From JAZDLO01 sp043801935 (GTDB taxonomy: Bacteria > Actinomycetota > Thermoleophilia > RBG-16-64-13), in assembly GCA_043801935.1 (NCBI GenBank), contig JAZDLO010000129.1, forward strand, positions 1 to 18,934: DNA of 18,934 nt, read 5' to 3'. Under the pieces are notes generated by a model. That model had not been told where the DNA came from and did no database searches. It saw only the letters and a list, made by a program, of their open reading frames with translations. Every line of letters begins with the position of its first letter. Within the stretch, counting starts at the first letter, position 1. Shown here in pieces: positions 12,126 through 18,934 of the stretch. The translations under genes were made by a program, and so were the position numbers.

Positions 12126-14399
12126 TTAGGCCGACGGTCTCGGCGCCGACCAGGTCACACGGACCTCGGCCCCTTCTCCTGGGGCGGATTGAACTTCCAG
12201 TCTCGCTCCGACCGCTTCGGCTCGTTCGCGCATGATGTCCATGCCCAAGTGTCCCGTCCCGGCGACGGTCGGATCGAAACCGGCTCCGTCGTCCTCGACC
12301 GTAAGCTGGAGCCCCTCGTCTCCACAGGCAAGGATCACCTGGGCTTTGCTCGCGCCCGAGTGCTTGGCGACGTTGTTCAATGCCTCCTGAGCGATACGGT
12401 AAAGGGCCACATGAACATCGGTGGGGAGTTCGACGCAGCTCTCCTCCGTATGCAGTTCCACCGGGATACGGGCGCGTCCGACGACCGCTTCGCCGAGTTG
12501 TCTCAGCAGGTCGGGGAGGTTGGCCTCGGCCACCGCAGCCGGCCGCAGCTCGAGCAACAGGGTGCGCATCTCGGCTAAGGCTCCCCGAGTGAGTTGGCGT
12601 AGTTCCTCCAGTCTCTGCCTGCCCTGCTCGGGATCGCGCTCGTAGATGCGGGGAAGAACCTCGGCGATCAGACTCACCGAGAACAGGGTCTGGCTGACCG
12701 CATCATGGAGGTCACGGGCCAGTCGCTGGCGCTCACGGTTGGCCGCCAACTCGTGCGCGTGCTGGTAGAGCCGGGAGTTCTCGATGGCGATGGCAAGCTG
12801 ATCGGCCAGCGTCTGGGCGGCGAACAGATCTTGGTCGTCGAGGAGGTGTCGGCCCTCGGAGGTGATGTCGAGGACGCCGACGAGACCCTCTCCTATCCGA
12901 ATGGGGACGGCGACTTCCGAGTGGGCGTCCGCGTCCGTCGCCTCGGCCGCGCCGCGGGCGCCTGCGAGGCCACCGTCCACGGCCGCGTCGACAAGCAGCA
13001 GCGGCTCGCCGGTCCGGGCCACGGTGGTGATGGCCGGCAGGCAGGTCGACTCGCCCCACTCCACCATGGTCGGCTCTCCACAATCCACGTCCCGGTCGCA
13101 GGTGAGCAGGCGCCCACAGGTGTTGTCGTCGAGAAGGAGTATCCGCACGCTGTTGTATTCGAAGGTCTGCAGCAGCAAGCGGGCCACGTACGGCAGCAGC
13201 TCATCCAGTTCGAGGATGGAGCTGATCTGCCGCCCCGACTCGTTGATGGCCCTCAGTTGATGAGTCCGTCGCTCCAAGCTCCTGACCAGATCCCGGAGTT
13301 GGGCCGTCATGCGGTTGAACGCATGGGCCAGGGTCCCGATCTCGTCTTCCCGGATCACCTCAGCCTCGAGGTCGAGCTCCCCGTCGGTGATACGGGCCGC
13401 CGTGCCTCCCAGCTGGGCTAGTGGTCGGACGATGCGCCGGGTGAGCGCAATGCCCGCGAGGATGGCCAGGGCAGCGGCAAGCGCCGCCACCCCGCCCATG
13501 ATCATGAGCGTCACCTGGGTCGGTCGCAGGGCCTCAGCCTCTTCTTGCTCCGCGATCAGGGCCACCTGGAGCTGGGGGATCCAGTCATACACGCCAATCA
13601 CCGTAGCGCCCGTGTAGCCCTCGTATGTGCCTGATCCTTCTTGCTCCTCGTCGATGGCAACATCTGCCCCTTCTGTGCGGATGTAGGTATCGGGGATGGA
13701 ATAGCCGGGCCGGCGCAGATATGTGAGGAGCCGGTGGTTCGAGCCGACTAGATATGTCTCCCCCGTATCCCCCAGTCCCGCCCTCTCGATCATTATCTGA
13801 TTGAGCCCGGTCAGGTCCGCGCGACCGGCGATCACCCCCACTATCTCTCCCTTATCCCTCACGGGGGCGCTGGCTACGATGGTCATCTTGCCCAGGGAAA
13901 GGGAGTACGAGGGTTGCTGGACGTATCTGCCCTCGAGTCCCTGGACGAAGTAGTCGTTCAGCCCCAGGCGCTGCTTCTCATGACCGGGATTGGTGGAGAG
14001 CAGGACCGTCCCGCTCGCGTCCATGAAGAAGAGCTCCTCGAAGAAGCCCATGCGGATGGTCGCCCACGTGAACCGCTGCCGAACTCTATTGTATGCGTTT
14101 TCACGGACGCTCTCGGCAGAAGAAGCCAATGTGAGCGTACGAAGATCGCCGGGGATGGTCGCTTCGGAGAGGAAGATGTCGAGGTTGAGTTCCAGGCCTC
14201 TGGTCCAGGATGAGATCTCCTGCTCCTTAAGGGTGACCACCGATCTCAGCTGGCCGACCACCCGGTCGTGGGCATCCCGAGATCCCAGGAGTGCGGTCAC
14301 GATACTGATGGCGAGGGCCGTGAGCACCACGCTGAGGGCAAGGAAGAGCAGCAGCCGGCTCCTGATCGTGCGAGCCCGAGGGAGGGAGAGGCGCTTCAC
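12126..14399 (-). CDS. Membrane sensor histidine kinase (Cache-HAMP-GAF-HisKA_3-HATPase)
   Basis: A 757-aa NarX/DegS-class kinase starting at GTG 14399, 19 bp after the lipoprotein gene. Order: TM1 (about 15-38); an extracellular Cache-like sensor (about 45-290; MDASGTVLLSTNPG, VASAPVRDKGEIVGVI); TM2 (298-320); HAMP (about 320-372; RRIVRPLAQL); GAF (about 395-545); the HisKA_3 dimerisation helix with His565 (ERQRLARDLHDAVSQ); and the HATPase with the N-box (YRIAQEALNNVAKH), DDGAGFDP and GHLGMDIM. The GAF domain has four cysteines (C428, C434, C440, C453), a pattern that could bind an Fe-S cluster or sense redox. It is inferred to phosphorylate the NarL-type regulator at 15462-16100 in the same operon. 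The external ligand is unknown. Confidence 0.92.
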   Translation of the reverse strand: MKRLSLPRARTIRSRLLLFLALSVVLTALAISIVTALLGSRDAHDRVVGQLRSVVTLKEQEISSWTRGLELNLDIFLSEATIPGDLRTLTLASSAESVRENAYNRVRQRFTWATIRMGFFEELFFMDASGTVLLSTNPGHEKQRLGLNDYFVQGLEGRYVQQPSYSLSLGKMTIVASAPVRDKGEIVGVIAGRADLTGLNQIMIERAGLGDTGETYLVGSNHRLLTYLRRPGYSIPDTYIRTEGADVAIDEEQEGSGTYEGYTGATVIGVYDWIPQLQVALIAEQEEAEALRPTQVTLMIMGGVAALAAALAILAGIALTRRIVRPLAQLGGTAARITDGELDLEAEVIREDEIGTLAHAFNRMTAQLRDLVRSLERRTHQLRAINESGRQISSILELDELLPYVARLLLQTFEYNSVRILLLDDNTCGRLLTCDRDVDCGEPTMVEWGESTCLPAITTVARTGEPLLLVDAAVDGGLAGARGAAEATDADAHSEVAVPIRIGEGLVGVLDITSEGRHLLDDQDLFAAQTLADQLAIAIENSRLYQHAHELAANRERQRLARDLHDAVSQTLFSVSLIAEVLPRIYERDPEQGRQRLEELRQLTRGALAEMRTLLLELRPAAVAEANLPDLLRQLGEAVVGRARIPVELHTEESCVELPTDVHVALYRIAQEALNNVAKHSGASKAQVILACGDEGLQLTVEDDGAGFDPTVAGTGHLGMDIMRERAEAVGARLEVQSAPGEGAEVRVTWSAPRPSA

Positions 14400-14418
14400 T
14401 GGCCGGGCGGTCGTCGGG

Positions 14419-15465
14419 CTACGGAGTGACCGGGCTGAACTGCATGGTGTAGCCCGGACGCGAGGGATCGAAGGCTTCTCCCATCAGCTGCTGCCAGTGC
14501 GCGGAATCGATCCATCCGACCGGCACCTGGGGCGTGTCGACCAGCGGTGCGACTGCGCGCACGGCCAGCTTATGGAAATCGAGGCTGTTATCGGGCGCCC
14601 AGATGGCGAGGATCCCGGCAGCTTCATCCGGATGTTCCAACGCGTATCGCCAGCCCTGGTAGCAAGCCTGCACGAAGCGCTTCAGCATCTCGGGTTCGTC
14701 CGCAACGGTGCTTTCGCGCGCGATAAGGAGGCCCTCGTAGCCGCCGATGCCGAAGTCGGCCGGGAATATGTTGGTCACGGGATGGCCGGCCATCCCGGCC
14801 TCGATGGGCTCGTCCTGGGCGTAGCCGAGCCACGCGTCCACGGTCTGGTCATACAGCATCTGCAGGTTATCGGGCTTGACGTCGACCTCGGTCACGGTAG
14901 TGGGATCCACTCCCGCGGCCGTCAGCGTCTGGCGCAGCACGGTCTTCCAGTATCCGGTCGTCGTACCGACCCGTTTCCCTTGCAAGTCCGTCGGCTCCTC
15001 GATCCCAGAATCCGCGAGCGAGAAGATCACCAACGGGGGTATCTGGAACATGGCCATGACAGCGACGGCCGGCTGCTGGTTCGCGACGATATCCCGCTGC
15101 TCGGCGAAGGAGGTGATGGCGAACGTGGCCGCGCCGTTCAGCACCTGTTCGCGGGCCGGTGCGCTCGGGCCACCCTCCAGGATGGTCACATCGAGGTTCT
15201 GATCTTCGTAGAAGCCCTTGGCTTCGGCGACGTAGTAGCCGACGAACTCCGCCTCGTGAAGCCAGTTGAGTTGGAGCGCGACCTTGTCCGGAGCAGCACC
15301 GGACCCGCCGCAACCGGCGACGAGGCTCGCAAATGCGAGGACTAGCGCAGCGACGACGGTGACCACGGCGACACCGAGGGCCGAACTCCCCCTGCGCCGG
15401 GCGAAACGGCCGCGTCGGAGGCCGGTCACCGGCCGAGCGCCGTTCGAAAGAGGCGCATGACTCAT
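14419..15465 (-). CDS. NMT1/THI5-like (SsuA/TauA-type) solute-binding lipoprotein
   Basis: A 348-aa protein whose ATG overlaps the stop of the response regulator (ATGA). It has a long basic N-terminus (RRGRFARRR), a hydrophobic segment (30-50) and the lipobox LVAGC with lipid-modified Cys52. The mature part has the NMT1 pattern: LQLNWLHEAEFVGYYVAEAKG, GFYEDQNLDVTILEGG, FAITSFAEQRDIVANQQP, and a hinge at DLQGKRVGTTTGYW. Members bind thiamine precursors, nitrate, sulfonates or similar small molecules for ABC import. No permease or ATPase gene is nearby. The gene is enclosed by a response regulator and a Cache kinase, so it may deliver ligand to the kinase as an extracytoplasmic sensor. The ligand cannot be predicted from the sequence. 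Confidence 0.87.
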   Translation of the reverse strand: MSHAPLSNGARPVTGLRRGRFARRRGSSALGVAVVTVVAALVLAFASLVAGCGGSGAAPDKVALQLNWLHEAEFVGYYVAEAKGFYEDQNLDVTILEGGPSAPAREQVLNGAATFAITSFAEQRDIVANQQPAVAVMAMFQIPPLVIFSLADSGIEEPTDLQGKRVGTTTGYWKTVLRQTLTAAGVDPTTVTEVDVKPDNLQMLYDQTVDAWLGYAQDEPIEAGMAGHPVTNIFPADFGIGGYEGLLIARESTVADEPEMLKRFVQACYQGWRYALEHPDEAAGILAIWAPDNSLDFHKLAVRAVAPLVDTPQVPVGWIDSAHWQQLMGEAFDPSRPGYTMQFSPVTP

Positions 15466-16100
15466 TCCACCAGCTTCCTGTGGAGGGCCATGGACACCGC
15501 TTCGGTGCGGCTGGAGGCCCCCAGCTTCATGAGGATGTTGCTCACGTGGAATTTGACCGTGGAGCGACTGACGAACAGCTTCTTGGCAATGCCCGGATTG
15601 CTGAGCCCGTCTACCATCAGTCCGAGTATCTCGATCTCCCGGTTGGTAAGACCTTCGTCCGGCTCGCGAGGCTGGGTGGCAGCCTTTATGAGCACCTGGG
15701 CAGCCTCGGGGGCCAGGGTGGAGCGTCCTGCCTGCGCGGCGCGGATGGCCTGCGCAAGCTCCTCCGCAGAAACGTTCTTGAGCAAGTAGCTGATGGCCCC
15801 GGCCTTAAGCGCCGCCTGAACGAGCTCCTCCTCCTTGTAGCTGGTGAGGGCGATCACCTGCACGTCCGGGCAAGCGTCGCGGATGAGTTTCGTGGCTTGG
15901 GCTCCGTCAACCTCGGGCATCACCAGATCCATCAGAATGACGTCGGGCAGCAGCTCCAGACACTTCTCGACGGCCTCGGCGCCCCCACCGGCTTCGCCAA
16001 CGAACTCAAGATCATCGTAGGCCATGAGAAAGGCGGAAAGGCCGCTCCGAACGACCGCATGGTCGTCTACTATCATCACGCGCACGGGCTCGCCGGCCAT
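15462..16100 (-). CDS. NarL/FixJ-family response regulator
   Basis: ATG 16100 (MAGEPVRVMIVDDH) is chosen because GGAGGAGGGAA lies directly upstream. A more distal ATG at 16145 lacks such a site. The 212-aa protein has a receiver (D12/D13, phospho-acceptor D58 in LMDLVMPEVDG, T86, K108) and a LuxR-type HTH (151-206; LTNREIEILGLMVDGLSN, IAKKLFVSRSTVKFHVSNI). It is the first gene of the unit that also encodes the lipoprotein, the kinase and the lone receiver, so it is the expected DNA-binding output. The target could be its own operon or the divergent MFS gene. Confidence 0.93.
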   Translation of the reverse strand: MAGEPVRVMIVDDHAVVRSGLSAFLMAYDDLEFVGEAGGGAEAVEKCLELLPDVILMDLVMPEVDGAQATKLIRDACPDVQVIALTSYKEEELVQAALKAGAISYLLKNVSAEELAQAIRAAQAGRSTLAPEAAQVLIKAATQPREPDEGLTNREIEILGLMVDGLSNPGIAKKLFVSRSTVKFHVSNILMKLGASSRTEAVSMALHRKLVE

Positions 16101-16145
16101 GAGTTCCCTCCTCCGCTCTGGGCCAATGTCGTCCTCTGGCAACAT

Positions 16146-16396
16146 CTTTTTAGCATAGATAGCCTACGCAGGCCGAATCCCCGGGACCGTCTCCGGACGC
16201 GCGGTCCTGCGATGCGGTCCTGAAGCTGGCCATTCGGCGGCACATCGAGTGGCCACTTGGCTAGGTGCGGGACTCCCTCCCCGTCCAGCCGCGAATCCGT
16301 CTCGCTGGCCGATTCGCCGCCGCCCGCCTGCGGAGAGAATGGTGACGAAGACCTGAAGCCGCCGGCCGGGCGGCACGACGGTGGGAAAGGGGGACC
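16146..16396. other. Divergent intergenic region between the response regulator and MFS genes
   Basis: About 250 bases hold the upstream regions of both genes. An AT-rich patch at 16145-16165 (minus strand TATCTATGCTAAAAAG) could contain a -10 element for the response regulator, but no convincing -35 is seen. The rightward gene has GAAAGGGGGACC just before its ATG. No coding frame is supported. Confidence 0.4.
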
Positions 16397-17794
16397 ATGA
16401 AGGCGGTATCCAGACATCAAAGTAAGGGGACAGCGGCGGCGGGCGCCAGCGGCCCCGGCACGGGGGCCACGGTGCGCGACATCCTCAGGAACCGCAACTT
16501 CAGGTTGCTGTGGACCGGTGAGGGTATCTCCCTCGTCGGCGACCAGCTTTACCTGATAGCCCTTCCCTGGCTGGTGCTTCAACTTACGGGCAGCGCTTTC
16601 GCCATGGGGACCGTGCTGGCCCTCGCCGCCATCCCTCGGGCGCTCTTCATGTTGTTGGGTGGGGCTCTGACCGACCGGCTTTCGCCGCGGGTACTGATGC
16701 TATGCTCGAACCTAGGGCGTCTGACTTTGGTTGCGACGCTGGCAGTGCTTACGCTTGGTGGCGTCGTCCAACTCTGGATGCTCTACGCCTTCGCCCTGCT
16801 GTTTGGACTTGCCGACGCCTTCTTCTTCCCGGCACAGTCGGCGATGGTGCCGAAGCTGATAGGCCAGGAGCGTCTCCAGACGGGTAATGCCGTCATCCAG
16901 GGCACGGCGCAGTTGTCGATGTTCGTCGGACCGGCTTTGGCCGGCGTACTTATCGCCGTGCTGGACGGTGGCGCGGCCTCCGTGCCCGACAGGTGGGGCA
17001 TCGGCGTGGTCTTCGCACTGGATGCGGCCAGCTTCCTAGCCTCGGTCACTACGCTCTCGCTCATGCGCCTAGACCGTCAGAAGGCGGCAGGCGAGGCTGC
17101 CGCCAAGGAACGGAGCGTCCTGTCCTCGATCGCCGAGGGCCTCTCCGCCATGTGGAAAGACCGAGTCCTCCGCTACTACTTCGTGCTGATCGCGGCAGCC
17201 AACTTCCTCATCACCGGTCCTTTCTCCGTGGGTATCCCAGTGCTCGCACACACCCGCTATTCCGGTGGGGCGGCGGCCTTTGGCATCATCCTTTCCACCT
17301 ACGGAGCCGGCTCCTTGGCCGGAGTTCTTCTAGCCGGATCGAGCCGTAGGCCTTCGGCTCGCAAGTTTCCTGCCCTCATGCTCGGGCTGACCGCTTTCAT
17401 GGGGGTAAGTCTGGTGCTCCTCGGTGTCATGCCGTCGATCACGCCGGCGGCGATCGTGGCGACGATCATGGGATTGGCGCAGGGCTATGTGGTCATCCAA
17501 TTCGTCACCTGGCTGCAGATGCGGACCCCTGACCGGATGCTCGGCCGAACGATGAGCCTGCTGATGTTCGCGGTGGTCGGTTTGGCCCCGGTGTCGAGCA
17601 CCGTTGCCGGAGCTCTGATCCAGGTGAGTGCGACCGGAGTGCTGATCGGCGCCGGTGTGCTCATGGTGCTGGTGGTGGCAGTGGGCTCGCTCAGCCCCTC
17701 TGTATGGAGGCTCGGGAACGAGGACGAACACGAAGGGCAACGCCTGTCGAGCCCGGCGCCCACCCTCGATGAGCCGATGCAGCAGGCAGCCTAG
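16397..17794 (+). CDS. MFS transporter (MFS_3/EntS-like exporter family)
   Basis: A 465-aa integral membrane protein starting at ATG 16397, with AAAGGGGGA upstream. About 24 cytoplasmic residues precede RNRNFRLLWTGEGISLVGDQ, the typical first helix of this subfamily. GGALTDRLSPR (88-98) is the MFS motif-A loop after helix 2. About twelve hydrophobic helices can be drawn, with a central hydrophilic loop (about 225-250). The tail is acidic and cytoplasmic. Relatives export siderophores, macrolides and other small molecules. The substrate is not evident. It is divergent from the two-component operon, which may regulate it, and is followed by an ABC permease gene. Confidence 0.9.
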   Translation: MKAVSRHQSKGTAAAGASGPGTGATVRDILRNRNFRLLWTGEGISLVGDQLYLIALPWLVLQLTGSAFAMGTVLALAAIPRALFMLLGGALTDRLSPRVLMLCSNLGRLTLVATLAVLTLGGVVQLWMLYAFALLFGLADAFFFPAQSAMVPKLIGQERLQTGNAVIQGTAQLSMFVGPALAGVLIAVLDGGAASVPDRWGIGVVFALDAASFLASVTTLSLMRLDRQKAAGEAAAKERSVLSSIAEGLSAMWKDRVLRYYFVLIAAANFLITGPFSVGIPVLAHTRYSGGAAAFGIILSTYGAGSLAGVLLAGSSRRPSARKFPALMLGLTAFMGVSLVLLGVMPSITPAAIVATIMGLAQGYVVIQFVTWLQMRTPDRMLGRTMSLLMFAVVGLAPVSSTVAGALIQVSATGVLIGAGVLMVLVVAVGSLSPSVWRLGNEDEHEGQRLSSPAPTLDEPMQQAA

Positions 17795-17852
17795 CCACCA
17801 CGCCCGCCATGGCCGCCGGTCATGGCGACGCCCTCAGACGTTTCTGTTTCTT

Positions 17853-17879
17853 GGCGCCCGGCCCTCCCGGCCGGGCGCC
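17853..17879. terminator. Strong GC hairpin after the MFS gene
   Basis: GGCGCCCGGCC, the loop CTCCC, then GGCCGGGCGCC make a perfect 11-bp stem. It lies 58 bp after the MFS stop, as expected for a terminator. However, no U-run follows it on either strand, so it may be a non-canonical terminator, a transcript-stabilising hairpin or a protein-binding site. Confidence 0.5.
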
Positions 17880-18056
17880 GTCTATCCGGCGCCAGTCGAA
17901 TCACGCCAAAAAGCCGTGTTGCGCAGGCACCCATCCACGTGGCCAGGTCGAAGACCCGCCGGCCAGCCACCGCAAGACTCCCCTGTCGCCCGATTCGCCC
18001 CGATGCCCGGCGCGCGACACTGGAAACAGCGAAAAGCACCAAGTGGAGGGAAGATC

Positions 18057-18934
18057 ATGCGCATTATCCGAAACGTATTCCGTAGAAGGCTCCGGGCCTT
18101 CTTGACCATTTTCGGTATCACCATCGGGGTCTTCGCGCTGGTGGTAATGGGCAGCATGGCCGAGAAGATCAACCTGCTCGTCGACGGCGGCACTCGTTAC
18201 TATAGCGACAAGGTGATTGTCGCCGACGGGTCCACCGCCTCAGGAGGATTCAGCACGACTCCTATCTCTGTGGGCCGGGTGGGGGAGATCGAAGGAGTGC
18301 AAGGGGTGGCCCGGGCTTCGGCCACCATCTACATGCTGCTGAACGAAGAACAGGGCATGAGCATGGGTGTGCCCCAGGGTATCGTCGGAAGCGACCTGCG
18401 CAGCGTCGGCTACGAGAGCTTCTCGCTCTCCCTAGCGGCGGGCCGAGACCTGACCGCCGCGGATGAGGGCAAAGCCGTCGTGGGTTCGGACATAGCAAAG
18501 GCCTTGAACGCCCAAGTGGGCAAGACGGTCGAGCTGCGGGGTAGAACCTTCGAAGTAATCGGTATCTACAACAAGACCCTTACCGCTCCCGACAACACAG
18601 TGGTGGTAAGTCTCGAAGACGCTCAGCAGCTCCTCTACAGGGAACTCCCGGCGATCGTGCAGCAGCAGGTCGATCCCGATCAGCTGGCCACGGGCATCAC
18701 CGCCTATCCTGATCCCGGGGTCGATCCCGACCAGCTGGCTTCGACCATCCAGGATACCGTTCCCGGCGTCAAGGCGACGGGTCCCCAAGCCTTCACCGAG
18801 CAGTTCAAGAACGCCACCAAGATCTTCAACGGCATCATCTTCGGAGTGGCCCTCATCTCGTTGTTCGTGGGCGGCCTCTCAGTGGTCAACACCATGACGA
18901 TGTCGGTGTATGAGCGGACCCGCGAGATCGGTAT
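18057..18934 (+). CDS. MacB/FtsX-like ABC transporter permease, 3' end outside the window
   Basis: ATG 18057 has GGAGGGAAG seven bases upstream, and the frame is open to the window end (292 codons seen). A short basic start (RIIRNVFRRRLRAF) leads into a first membrane helix (TIFGITIGVFALVVMGSM). A MacB-type periplasmic core domain follows (DKVIVADGS, ISVGRVGEIEGVQGVARASA, AVVGSDIAKALNAQVG, GRTFEVIGIYNKTL). A second helix begins at IIFGVALISLFVGGLSVVNTM, then MSVYERTREIG, the standard FtsX-domain motif. The core contains a VDPDQLA segment twice. Family members export macrolides or lipoproteins, or act as mechanotransmission complexes. The partner ATPase should lie further right. Confidence 0.9.
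   Translation, partial: MRIIRNVFRRRLRAFLTIFGITIGVFALVVMGSMAEKINLLVDGGTRYYSDKVIVADGSTASGGFSTTPISVGRVGEIEGVQGVARASATIYMLLNEEQGMSMGVPQGIVGSDLRSVGYESFSLSLAAGRDLTAADEGKAVVGSDIAKALNAQVGKTVELRGRTFEVIGIYNKTLTAPDNTVVVSLEDAQQLLYRELPAIVQQQVDPDQLATGITAYPDPGVDPDQLASTIQDTVPGVKATGPQAFTEQFKNATKIFNGIIFGVALISLFVGGLSVVNTMTMSVYERTREIG

Noticed and set aside
13990..15345. 451-codon plus-strand frame opposite the kinase and lipoprotein genes
   Set aside because: It spans two well-supported antisense genes and their boundary and shows no domain pattern, so it is an antisense artefact.
14419..15465. A complete ABC importer around the binding lipoprotein
   Set aside because: Neither flank encodes a permease or ATPase; the MacB-like permease at 18057 is of a different, export-type class.
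17791..18042. 83-codon minus-strand frame between the MFS and MacB genes
   Set aside because: It is Arg/Gly-rich, covers the GC hairpin, and has no motif, so it reads as noncoding.

Overview
The window is GC-rich bacterial DNA with tightly packed operons, many GTG starts and clear GGAGG-type ribosome binding sites. S-layer homology (SLH) modules, lipobox lipoproteins, a menaquinone-type methyltransferase and an Hdr/Qmo-type redox cluster suggest an anaerobic or facultative, probably monoderm, high-GC organism. A deep-branching actinobacterium would fit, but this is inference: no rRNA or other taxonomic marker is present.

Layout. (1) <1-1710, + strand: 3' part of a repeat-rich surface protein with three 189-bp tandem units, two further repeats and C-terminal SLH motifs. 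(2) 1691-2091, - strand: a frameshifted and probably truncated lipoprotein-like gene. (3) 9678 down to 2140, - strand: the centre of interest. In transcription order it encodes an ArsR-type regulator, TusA, an MvhD/FrhD-type iron-sulfur subunit, an 894-aa HdrA-like flavoprotein with a complete GltD/NfnB-like module inserted in it, a second HdrA/QmoB-like flavoprotein, a small winged-helix protein, a QmoC-like membrane subunit broken by an in-frame TAG, and a DsrE-family protein. Several genes overlap by 4 nt. (4) 9782-10093, - strand: a small Cys-rich protein. (5) 10413-11553, + strand: a Rieske ferredoxin and a UbiE/MenG-type methyltransferase. (6) 16100 down to 11557, - strand: a NarL-type response regulator, an NMT1-like solute-binding lipoprotein, a Cache-HAMP-GAF histidine kinase and a lone receiver. 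(7) 16397-17794, + strand: an MFS exporter. (8) 18057 to the end, + strand: the start of a MacB/FtsX-like ABC permease.

How the genes may work together. Region 3 resembles a QmoABC complex in pieces: QmoA is replaced by the HdrA-GltD fusion, QmoB is split into a flavoprotein and a separate MvhD subunit, and QmoC is the membrane quinone module. The GltD-like insert suggests an NAD(P)H entry or exit point, and TusA and DsrE suggest handling of protein-bound sulfur. No HdrB (CCG-domain) catalytic subunit, AprBA or DsrAB is present in the window. An NAD(P)H/menaquinone/sulfur-carrier oxidoreductase, possibly flavin-bifurcating, is therefore a hypothesis. The ArsR gene has a TTGACT-N16-TATATT promoter that ends almost at its ATG (a leaderless layout) with an inverted repeat over the -10 element, which points to autoregulation. 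The nearby Rieske and quinone methyltransferase genes fit a quinone-based metabolism.
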